In this document: piece by piece, positions 1 through 6,766 of the stretch
How positions within the stretch are numbered: position 1 is the first letter of the stretch
How the letters are laid out: each line of letters begins with the position of its first letter
Virus record (IMG/VR): IMGVR_UViG_3300031251_000961
Location: 1 to 55,064 of that record
From: a virus
Direction: 5' to 3' (one strand)
Length of the DNA stretch: 55,064 bases
The notes under the pieces: model-generated
Databases searched by the model: none
What the model was told of the DNA's origin: nothing
The model's input: only the letters and a program-made list of their open reading frames with translations
Translations under genes and position numbers: made by a program

Positions 1-1233
1 ATGATTACATTATTCAACGGCTGCTCACGCAGCGAATTCTCTGTTCATCCAAAAAACTGGAAAGAAACAGGTGTATCTATCAATGATGACTGGTATATCC
101 ATTACCGCTTCTACGATCCAACTATCGCAAAGGAAGATGGTAACATCAAACCTAAGCTTTGTGCCATCAAAGGCATGAACAAATACAAGACCCTTGCCAA
201 GCGAAGGGAGATAACACAGAAGCTTATTAGTGATGAAATTGATGAGTTGGAAACATATGGCTGGAATCCGATTACCAAAACTTATATGGCACCTGGTGCT
301 GAGCAGGTAGAACAAACAGAGATTAATGAAAACACTCCATGCATTAAAGCATTTAGATCTGCACTTGAAAATCTTATTGTAACACCGAAGGTAAAAAAAG
401 GCATAAGACTTATTATTGATGGTGTTGAGGCTGCTGCAATTCAGTTAAGATATACCGGTATTCCTATTTCCCAATTAACCCGTAAGCGTATTAAAGCACT
501 CCTTAAACAATGCGGAGCAAATTCTACCCAATGGAGCAATAACCGGTTTAATTGTTATCGTGGTTACCTGATGATGCTTTTTAAAGAGTTAGTTGAACTT
601 GAAGCTGCGCCATCTAATCCAATGCGTGATATCTCAAAGCTTGGAGTTACCAAGCGTATAAAAAAGGTATTGTCTGCAGCTGAAAGGAAACTGATCAATG
701 AACACCTGGAGAAAGTATTTCCCGACTTTCATAAATTCGTTCACCTGTTCTTTCATTGTGGTGGCCGCAAAACAGAACTGATGCAACTTAAGCCAGGTAG
801 TGTTGATCTGGTTAATCAAACGTACCGGTGTGTTATTAAGAAACGCAAAACTTACGAAGAGGTTGATCGAACTATAAAAACAATTGCTATACCTTTTTGG
901 GAACACTTTTTAAAAGACTGCCCAGCTGATCATTTTATTTTCGGACCAAAATTACAGCACGGATTAAAACCTTTCGGCCAGGATATGCCCACTCTTTACT
1001 GGAATAAATTTGTTAAGAAACAGCCAGCTGAGGGAGGCCTTGGAATTCAAATTGATTTCTACGCATTAAAACATCTGAATCTTACTGAAATTTCTGATCA
1101 GCATGGCAACGCAGTAGCTGGTGATCAGGCCGGCCATAAAGATGAAGCTATGGTTGTTCAGATATATGATGTAAAGCAATTGCCACGTAATCATGAAAAG
1201 CTAAAAGCAATGAATAATGCTTTTGCTAACTAG
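1..1233 (+). CDS. int: Tyrosine recombinase / phage integrase (Bacteroidota type)
   Basis: Site-specific recombinase expected to integrate and excise the prophage. At 410 aa it has the usual length for the family. An N-terminal arm-binding and SAM-like core-binding part (to about residue 215) precedes a catalytic domain. Visible catalytic positions are Arg256 in GGRKTEL, His379 in AGHKDE and the Tyr389 nucleophile in QIYD. The usual HxxR box is replaced by Y-A-L-K (residues 354-357), a Tyr/Lys variant I recall from other Bacteroidota integrases. It is transcribed rightwards, convergent with the lysis operon. The frame is open at the window edge, so an upstream start cannot be excluded. Confidence 0.87.
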   Translation: MITLFNGCSRSEFSVHPKNWKETGVSINDDWYIHYRFYDPTIAKEDGNIKPKLCAIKGMNKYKTLAKRREITQKLISDEIDELETYGWNPITKTYMAPGAEQVEQTEINENTPCIKAFRSALENLIVTPKVKKGIRLIIDGVEAAAIQLRYTGIPISQLTRKRIKALLKQCGANSTQWSNNRFNCYRGYLMMLFKELVELEAAPSNPMRDISKLGVTKRIKKVLSAAERKLINEHLEKVFPDFHKFVHLFFHCGGRKTELMQLKPGSVDLVNQTYRCVIKKRKTYEEVDRTIKTIAIPFWEHFLKDCPADHFIFGPKLQHGLKPFGQDMPTLYWNKFVKKQPAEGGLGIQIDFYALKHLNLTEISDQHGNAVAGDQAGHKDEAMVVQIYDVKQLPRNHEKLKAMNNAFAN

Positions 1234-1259
1234 ATGCTGCGGCTGCATAACTTTGCAGA

Positions 1260-1379
1260 ATGAAAATACCGATCACTTTTGAAATAAGGGGTAAGCAGTA
1301 CAATGGCGAACTATCAGAACATCGAAAACATGATAGCATTTGTACTTGCTTTATTTGCGAGAATAAAAAAGCCCTGTAG
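1260..1379 (+). CDS. Possible 39-aa small protein, perhaps a remnant
   Basis: A short ATG frame begins 27 bp after the integrase stop and ends inside the terminator hairpin at 1371-1388. The product starts MKIPITFEIRGKQY and ends with a Cys-rich CTCFICENK tail. The N-terminus resembles small Bacteroidota proteins that begin MKxPxTFEyxGK, but the second half does not, so it may be a frameshifted relic. Coding status is uncertain. Confidence 0.3.
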   Translation: MKIPITFEIRGKQYNGELSEHRKHDSICTCFICENKKAL

Positions 1380-1388
1380 AAACAGGGC
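1365..1388 (-). terminator. Rho-independent terminator, distal, of the lysis/late operon
   Basis: A perfect 7-bp stem (1371-1377 with 1382-1388, loop AGAA) is followed on the minus strand by a run of six T (plus-strand A at 1365-1370). It lies downstream of the M15 peptidase gene and is the second of two tandem terminators that separate the leftward operon from the convergent integrase. Confidence 0.8.
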
Positions 1389-1411
1389 TCGGTTAAAACA
1401 ATATGCATGAG

Positions 1412-1441
1412 AAAAATTGCCGGCGCCTCTGCAAGCACCGG
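1412..1441 (-). terminator. Rho-independent terminator, proximal, of the lysis/late operon
   Basis: A GC-rich hairpin (CCGG arms at both ends of 1420-1441, one internal C/A mismatch) is followed on the minus strand by CAATTTTT. It begins just 9 bases after the stop of the M15 peptidase gene at 1450, so it is probably the main end of the late transcript. Confidence 0.65.
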
Positions 1442-1449
1442 TAATTTTA

Positions 1450-1923
1450 TTATCCATTATAAAGCGAAAAATGCATTGGATCAAAGCGGGTGCTGTAATA
1501 ACCTCCCCAAAACAATCCGCATTCAATTGCGATATCGATAAATTCTTTTGTAAAAGTTGTGTGAGCGAACGGATCTGGCTCATGATGAAACTTCATTGCA
1601 TTACGTAAAGCATCCCAATCCATGGCCGCCGCCCAACTATGTAATGAAAGATTGCTACTTCCACGAGTATTTCTGTATTCCAGGCACCCGTCAAATGTAG
1701 TGAGCTGACCTAACAATCCTTTTTGCCTAAGCTTTAAAAGGAAAATAATGAATATGGCCTTTAAGTCAATGTTAATTGTGATGTGCTTTAAAGGCAATCC
1801 ATTAACTGTACAATGTGCCAGTTCCGGAAAATCAACAACGATTGGCCACAACACTGTGTATTTTTTATAATAAGCCGCATCTGGCAGCCCGTACTTTGCG
1901 ATCATTTGTTGTTGTGCATTCAT
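1450..1923 (-). CDS. M15-family peptidase, likely endolysin (peptidoglycan L,D- or D,D-peptidase)
   Basis: Zinc peptidase of the VanY/L-alanyl-D-glutamate peptidase type, expected to cut peptide stems of peptidoglycan at lysis. The zinc motif is visible as SLHSWAAAMD (His95 and Asp102) with the second histidine in DPMHF (His151). At 157 aa it is a minimal phage endolysin with no wall-binding domain or signal peptide. A longer frame with a TTG start at 1947 exists, but I chose the ATG at 1923, which forms a TGATG overlap with the stop of the upstream protease gene. It is the last gene of the leftward operon, before tandem terminators. Confidence 0.85.
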   Translation of the reverse strand: MNAQQQMIAKYGLPDAAYYKKYTVLWPIVVDFPELAHCTVNGLPLKHITINIDLKAIFIIFLLKLRQKGLLGQLTTFDGCLEYRNTRGSSNLSLHSWAAAMDWDALRNAMKFHHEPDPFAHTTFTKEFIDIAIECGLFWGGYYSTRFDPMHFSLYNG

Positions 1924-2675
1924 CAGCTTATTAAATTTATCGTCCAAAAATCATCTGCGAGGTTTGCGTCTGTGATGTATGCATAAGGCATGTAGAAATA
2001 ACCTTTATCGCCCCAGCTGGTGCCCCAGCTATTTCTTACAATGAAAACCTTTTTAGTATCATCATAACCAACGCAACAAACTGCATGGCCACCGAGCATT
2101 TTTTCTTTCTTGGCCGGCATAGGCATCTTGCCATTTTTAGCAACCTTAGCACTTTCAAAACTTTCATAAACAGAAAACCCAAAAACGAAAGGCAAACCAT
2201 TAGCCAAACAATTTTTTAGTTCATTGATGGCTGAATTGTTGAGCCTGGTATAAGTTAAAGCCTTGTGCTTTTCTGCCTCAGCAAAAGCTTCCTTACCTGG
2301 CTGTAATGTGAATTTTGAAACATCGTAAGGCCAAAGCATTTCGCTACATACACCTGTTTTATTTAAGGTCTTTATTCCGTCACGTATCATTGCACCGGCA
2401 TCCTGATCAACTGTATTCTCCATAACACGTTCATTATAGTAAATGAACAGCCTTGAAGGAGGAAAAGCAATTTCTCTTTGCTTAAGCATTCCATAATGGA
2501 ATGCGCCCGCTATTGAATTACCTGTGCAGGACCCGAGCTGGCCCTGGTCAACCACTGGCGGAAACTGTGGCCTGAGGTCCACATATTTTGGAAGACTAAC
2601 CTTAGGAGCTAGTAGCTTATAAGCGAAATCTCTTACATCCGGAATATCAGGCTTCCAACCATATTTTCTTTTCAT
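1923..2675 (-). CDS. Papain-like (C1A) cysteine protease
   Basis: A 250-aa C1A peptidase with the full catalytic set: oxyanion Gln44 and nucleophile Cys50 in DQGQLGSCTG, His197 in GGHAV, and Asn215 in VRNSWG. There is no signal peptide or long propeptide. It starts 3 bp after a secreted-protein gene and overlaps the endolysin gene (TGATG), so it is co-translated with the lysis cassette. It might process virion or lysis proteins or degrade host protein. Its substrate cannot be read from sequence. Confidence 0.88.
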   Translation of the reverse strand: MKRKYGWKPDIPDVRDFAYKLLAPKVSLPKYVDLRPQFPPVVDQGQLGSCTGNSIAGAFHYGMLKQREIAFPPSRLFIYYNERVMENTVDQDAGAMIRDGIKTLNKTGVCSEMLWPYDVSKFTLQPGKEAFAEAEKHKALTYTRLNNSAINELKNCLANGLPFVFGFSVYESFESAKVAKNGKMPMPAKKEKMLGGHAVCCVGYDDTKKVFIVRNSWGTSWGDKGYFYMPYAYITDANLADDFWTINLIS

Positions 2676-2677
2676 GA

Positions 2678-3136
2678 TTAGTTGTTTAAGTTAATGCCAA
2701 TAGATACCACGGCCTGCGCCTTTCCTCCATTAATGGCCGGCCCAACCATTATGAGGTTATTGAATGCACCAAACAATACACCAAATGAAACCGCTTCACT
2801 TGGATTTTTCGGAGCCAAACTTCCACCGGCCCACATCATTCCGGAAACGGACCATTTACAGGTGTATTTCTGCGTTGCAAAATTGTAATCCAAATGCTGA
2901 TAAGAAAGGCCTGCGCCTGCCATCGCAATATTACCAGGGTAAGCATAGGCCGCTATGTTTGTAACAAACCTGAAAGCATTAAAAACGCTGTCTGTTGCGG
3001 ATACGGTAGCGCCGTACTTTAGATTTTTTGCACTTACTGCAGCAGCTGCAGGTTTAGGCAATCTTTTAAAAGCAGATTGCGAAAATGAAACGCTTACTAT
3101 GAGCGCCATAGAAATAAATAAGGTTAACTTTTTCAT
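2678..3136 (-). CDS. Secreted small protein of unknown function
   Basis: A 152-aa product with a clear Sec signal peptide (MKKLTLFISMALIVSVSFSQ, cleavage near SFS-QS). The mature part is Gly/Ala-rich with alternating hydrophobic strands (YAYPGNIAMAGAGLSY, VSFGVLFGAF), compatible with a small beta-barrel or outer-membrane-associated protein. It lies 2 bp upstream of the C1 protease gene in the lysis operon, so a role at the envelope during lysis or in the lysogen is plausible. I do not recognise a family. Confidence 0.7.
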   Translation of the reverse strand: MKKLTLFISMALIVSVSFSQSAFKRLPKPAAAAVSAKNLKYGATVSATDSVFNAFRFVTNIAAYAYPGNIAMAGAGLSYQHLDYNFATQKYTCKWSVSGMMWAGGSLAPKNPSEAVSFGVLFGAFNNLIMVGPAINGGKAQAVVSIGINLNN

Positions 3137-3158
3137 TGTAAATATTTTTAAAAAATGA

Positions 3159-3287
3159 TTAATGTGCTGTGGCCATGAGGTATATCAGCGTCACCAACGC
3201 AATTACAGAAACAACTATTAATTTTTTCCGGTCATTGTTTGGAGGCTTTGGGCTATTCTTATAGTATATTGGAAAGTCTTTTACCAT
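3159..3287 (-). CDS. 42-aa single-pass membrane protein, possible inner-membrane spanin-like partner
   Basis: A 42-codon ATG frame encoding a charged N-terminus (MVKDFPIYYKNSPKPPNNDRKK) followed by one hydrophobic helix (LIVVSVIALVTLIYLMA). It starts 4 bp after the stop of a tiny lipoprotein gene and lies between holin-like genes and the proteases. Pairing of a small membrane protein with a small lipoprotein in a lysis cassette recalls Rz/Rz1 spanins, but this protein lacks the periplasmic coiled coil of a classical i-spanin. Confidence 0.6.
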   Translation of the reverse strand: MVKDFPIYYKNSPKPPNNDRKKLIVVSVIALVTLIYLMATAH

Positions 3288-3291
3288 TGCG

Positions 3292-3459
3292 TTATTTTTT
3301 CTGAATTTTCTCAACGGTAATACTGTCAACTGGAACTTTTACAGTATCAGTATTCGGTTTTACTAAATGATCCTCACCAGGATTCTCACCTCCATTATTA
3401 CAACCAGCAACGGCAATGGATACTATAAATACCAAGAAAATAATTTTTAAAAGTTTCAT
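3292..3459 (-). CDS. 55-aa small lipoprotein, possible outer-membrane spanin-like protein
   Basis: A 55-codon ATG frame with a textbook lipoprotein signal: MKLLKIIFLVFIVSIAVAGC, with lipobox V-A-G-C and lipidated Cys20. The 35-residue mature tail is polar with several prolines (NNGGENPGEDH, VKVPVDS), as in o-spanins such as lambda Rz1. It sits between a holin-like gene and a 42-aa membrane protein in the lysis operon. The lipoprotein call is secure; the spanin role is inferred from context. Confidence 0.7.
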   Translation of the reverse strand: MKLLKIIFLVFIVSIAVAGCNNGGENPGEDHLVKPNTDTVKVPVDSITVEKIQKK

Positions 3460-3484
3460 GTTTTTTGTTTTTTGAAATGATGAA

Positions 3485-3862
3485 TTATATTTTCGAAACG
3501 GTTTGATTCGTTGGCCAAATCTGTTTTGATAAAAGGTTAAGTGTGGACAGTACTGTTGTAATTATCCAGCGTAAAATTTGAGATACATCTTCCGAAAACC
3601 TGATAGATCCTATCAGATCATTCAGGCCTCCAACTATCGCAATCATGGCGACAATAATAGTTGGCCATAAAGCTTTATTATTGATCTCTTCTGAAAGAAC
3701 CTGCTTCCATGCTGTTAAACCTGTAACAACAAAAACCATAATTCCACTCACCAAAGTAAGTGTTGCCGGATTTTTAAAAGGTGCAGTTAATAACCCTGTT
3801 TGGAATACTCCTAGTACCATTACAAGGACAGTTAGAATGTTGACTGTTTTTGCTGATTTCAT
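3485..3862 (-). CDS. Holin-like multi-pass membrane protein
   Basis: A 125-aa protein with about three hydrophobic segments (residues 8-27, 36-52 and 65-87) and a weakly hydrophobic C-terminus. Size, topology and position between the coiled-coil membrane protein and the lysis enzymes suggest a holin. Segment wording such as WPTIIVAMIAIVGGLNDLIG resembles phage holins of mixed families, but no diagnostic motif is visible. Confidence 0.6.
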   Translation of the reverse strand: MKSAKTVNILTVLVMVLGVFQTGLLTAPFKNPATLTLVSGIMVFVVTGLTAWKQVLSEEINNKALWPTIIVAMIAIVGGLNDLIGSIRFSEDVSQILRWIITTVLSTLNLLSKQIWPTNQTVSKI

Positions 3863-3896
3863 GATTGAAAGTTTTACTATTTAAAAAATTATTTTA

Positions 3897-4190
3897 TTAG
3901 AGGTTAAATTTTTTCATGAGCGCTGCCGCTATTACCGAAAGAATAAGGCTGCCAAGTCCTCCTAAAAGCCCCCATATCCATTTGTCTTTTACCTGCATGC
4001 TTCTTTTTTTATCACCACTCATTTGATTTTGGATGTCAATAATGTCGCTCTCTGCATTTGTTACACGCCCGTTTGTTTTTGTAGCCTGCATCAAAGTCGC
4101 ATTAATGGCGCCTTCCATTTTATCCAATCTAATGGTAGTATATTGCTGAAATTCCTGCAATGCTCCTAATATCATTTGGGTATTATCCAT
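3897..4190 (-). CDS. Coiled-coil, tail-anchored small membrane protein (XhlA-like)
   Basis: A 97-aa protein with a helical, heptad-like N-terminal two thirds (residues 1-60), a basic stretch (KKRSMQVKDK) and a C-terminal transmembrane helix (WIWGLLGGLGSLILSVIAAALM). This matches the layout of haemolysin XhlA-like phage lysis proteins. It lies directly upstream of the holin-like gene. Assignment is by architecture only. Confidence 0.6.
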   Translation of the reverse strand: MDNTQMILGALQEFQQYTTIRLDKMEGAINATLMQATKTNGRVTNAESDIIDIQNQMSGDKKRSMQVKDKWIWGLLGGLGSLILSVIAAALMKKFNL

Positions 4191-4216
4191 TGGTGTTATT
4201 TTCTTGTGGTTAATGA

Positions 4217-6145
4217 TTACCTCCTTTTAAATAAGTAAAAACGAAATGGCTTTTTTAATGATGGCATTGGGTTTACGACAAGTGTCATGTGATCCGTGCC
4301 TATATTTCCATTACTATCAGTTACGGTTAAGGTAATATCGTAAGTGCCGGCTGTTGTAAAATTCAAGTTGGTTGTAGCTGATGTTGAGGCGCTGAAAGAT
4401 GTTCCGGATGGACCGCTTGCTTTTGCCCATAAATAACCGGTAATGGTTGCGCCGCCGTATGCTGTACCGCTTCCTGTAAGGCTTACTGATGTAGTGGGTA
4501 GTGTTGCGGTCTTGTCTACTCCAGCGTCTGCAGTTGGGGTTGTAAATGTGCCATACTGGTATTTCCCAATATCGGTACCTAAGCCTAAACTAATGCCGCT
4601 GTTTCTGGCAGGACTTCCGGATTGTAAATTAAAATCGCTGGTGCTAACAAATAACGGATTGCCTATTTTGCTATTACTTGCAAGTTTTACCGTTGGAGCA
4701 TTACCGGTAATTTTAGCACTATCACTATTGCCATTTTGATAACGTAGGTTATTTCTTAAGATCAAAGTGTCCCAAGTCGCCACCGTTTGATTGGCGAAAA
4801 AATAGCTGTCAGGAAATCCCCAAAAGATATTATTTTGTACTGCTACGGATTGTATATGGCCGATTGCGTCTGTCAGGTTGATGTACACCCCAACGTAAGG
4901 AGCGCCACCACCAGCTTGGGTGTAGGTTTTTAAAGTATTATTATATATACTTAATTTTTTTAGCGTGAACGTATCAGAACTACTACCGCCGAGCACATTT
5001 ATGCAGGCTTGATTACTGCCACCAATACTTGAAAACAAATTATTTCTTATCGTATCATTTTCGATTATGTTTACGGATTCCCAACCTGCTATTGGAGGCC
5101 AAACTTCAGCCTGAATAATTATCGCTTGTTGCAGGTTGTTAAAGATATTATTCTCCACTATAGCAGCTTCAGCGCCTATTTCAAAATCAATACCCATTTC
5201 AAAACTACCTGTAGGAGTAGGTGAAGAAAATGTATTGTCGTGAATTTTTGCACCAAAAGAATATGCTCTTTTCCTTACCTGTACCAAATCTATTGACCCT
5301 TGAAAAGTATTATTATAAATTTCCATACCCCCTTCGCAATGCCACATTTCTAAACAAAAAGTCCATCCATTATCGCCGTCATAAGCACCAGTGAATGGTA
5401 TTTTAGTAAGGGTATTATTATAAATTTTCAAGCCTTTGTTATAGCCCCACAAATCGTATTTTATGCAATAGCCGTTATAGCCTACTGGTCTTTCTGTTTG
5501 GGTAATAATGTTATTGTAAACTAACATTCCTTGCTGCCCTCCTATACGTAAAGCACCACGTCCATAAGTACCTGTAGATAAGTTATAAGCGGCGCAATTG
5601 TGCATTATATTATCGTGAAAGCTGTTGCCTGTAGAATATACTGAAGGTGGATTATCGGTATTGTCGGTACGCCCATTGAAGAAAATGCCATCTGATTTAA
5701 AGTTTATAAAAGTACAATGATATACTTCAACATTGCTTCTTCCTGTAATATAGACAGCCCAATAAGTTGCTAAACTTCTGCCATCAAATTTCAAGTTATA
5801 TAAATGCTGGTTACCATTAGTGCCTTCGCTTGCAGAAAACATCTTTATTATCTCTGTAAAGTCGGCGGTTGAGGTAGACTGAATAACCGTGTTGCTGCTA
5901 TCCTGTCCTTCTATACTAACCCCTACGGATAATTGAGATTGCAATGTTTCAAGATAAGTGCCACTATTAACGAATATAATACTGCCTGCAGCGGTCACAG
6001 TAGAAGTCGCCTTATACAATGTTTTCCATGGATTGCCTATGGAGCCATCTCCGCTACCATCATTGCCTGTTGTAGCAATGTAATAAGTAGTTGCGTTGCT
6101 TTTAAAAGACAATAAAATCAGCAATATGGTTATTAATTTTCTCAT
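4217..6145 (-). CDS. Secreted right-handed beta-helix protein with C-terminal PKD/Ig-like domain, candidate tail spike
   Basis: A 642-aa protein with a Sec-type signal (MRKLITILLILLSFKSNAT). A long parallel beta-helix region follows (about residues 20-530) with repeated N-x-[FI]-x-N turns (YNNIITQ, YNNTLTK, ENNIFNN, RNNLFSS), as in pectate lyase-like and tail spike folds. A PKD or related Ig-like domain follows near residues 535-625 (ADAGVDKTATLP, AGTYDITLTVTDSNGN). It ends in the basic tail KKPFRFYLFKRR. It lies among tail-fibre genes and overlaps the next gene upstream by ATGA. It could bind or cut surface glycans. The signal peptide is unusual for a virion protein. Confidence 0.7.
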   Translation of the reverse strand: MRKLITILLILLSFKSNATTYYIATTGNDGSGDGSIGNPWKTLYKATSTVTAAGSIIFVNSGTYLETLQSQLSVGVSIEGQDSSNTVIQSTSTADFTEIIKMFSASEGTNGNQHLYNLKFDGRSLATYWAVYITGRSNVEVYHCTFINFKSDGIFFNGRTDNTDNPPSVYSTGNSFHDNIMHNCAAYNLSTGTYGRGALRIGGQQGMLVYNNIITQTERPVGYNGYCIKYDLWGYNKGLKIYNNTLTKIPFTGAYDGDNGWTFCLEMWHCEGGMEIYNNTFQGSIDLVQVRKRAYSFGAKIHDNTFSSPTPTGSFEMGIDFEIGAEAAIVENNIFNNLQQAIIIQAEVWPPIAGWESVNIIENDTIRNNLFSSIGGSNQACINVLGGSSSDTFTLKKLSIYNNTLKTYTQAGGGAPYVGVYINLTDAIGHIQSVAVQNNIFWGFPDSYFFANQTVATWDTLILRNNLRYQNGNSDSAKITGNAPTVKLASNSKIGNPLFVSTSDFNLQSGSPARNSGISLGLGTDIGKYQYGTFTTPTADAGVDKTATLPTTSVSLTGSGTAYGGATITGYLWAKASGPSGTSFSASTSATTNLNFTTAGTYDITLTVTDSNGNIGTDHMTLVVNPMPSLKKPFRFYLFKRR

Positions 6146-6765
6146 GGAACTATAGTTGTTGTGGTTGCGACGTACGGCGCTCCCACTGTTGTGTATAATT
6201 GAACTCTATCGAAATAAAATGTACCTGCAACTGGGCTGCTATTTGAAGACAGCGCAAAGAATACCTGGTTACCTGTGGCAACAAATGAATAAGTAAGCCT
6301 TTGGGTTGTTGCTGACGTTGACGAATAATAACTTGTTGTATTAGGGTAGTAATCTGTGAAATGTTGAAAATCAAAAAGCCACAGTTTTATATCCGTCGAG
6401 GTTCCTCTTTTAGCATCGAATGATACGTAATAAGTTGTTCCAAGCGTTGTGTTACCTACACAGTAAAAGTTATTAGAAAATGATTGCAGATCGACTTTAA
6501 ACATTGTTGTCGCTCCTGTCAGGTCATTTAACCCGCTATTATTTGTTATGGTTAGATTATCACCTGCAAAAGAACCGCCAGCCTGCCAACCGATAGGACT
6601 ACTAAAATTACCATTGCCACTACCATCATTAGGTGTAGCACTGTAAAGAAAAAGATTTTGTGGCGCTATTATATTACCTCCTTTTTTAGGGGAAGAAAAC
6701 ATTCCTGCCTGTGAATACCCGTCAGCTACAATAAATAAAATAAGTATGGTTATAAAAATCTTCAT
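6142..6765 (-). CDS. Secreted carbohydrate-binding-module-like protein, tail-associated
   Basis: I set the start at MKIFITILILFIV (ATG at 6765); a longer non-conserved frame exists upstream. The 207-aa product has a signal peptide ending near YSQ-AG and a beta-rich domain of about 150 residues. Its pattern (GWQAGGSF, YYVSFDAKRGTS, LTYSFVATGNQ, FYFDRVQLY) is typical of jelly-roll CBM-like modules that end with a FxxDxVxL strand. It sits 1 bp from a fibre-like gene, so it may recognise host glycans as part of the adsorption apparatus. Confidence 0.6.
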   Translation of the reverse strand: MKIFITILILFIVADGYSQAGMFSSPKKGGNIIAPQNLFLYSATPNDGSGNGNFSSPIGWQAGGSFAGDNLTITNNSGLNDLTGATTMFKVDLQSFSNNFYCVGNTTLGTTYYVSFDAKRGTSTDIKLWLFDFQHFTDYYPNTTSYYSSTSATTQRLTYSFVATGNQVFFALSSNSSPVAGTFYFDRVQLYTTVGAPYVATTTTIVP

Positions 6766-6766
6766 G

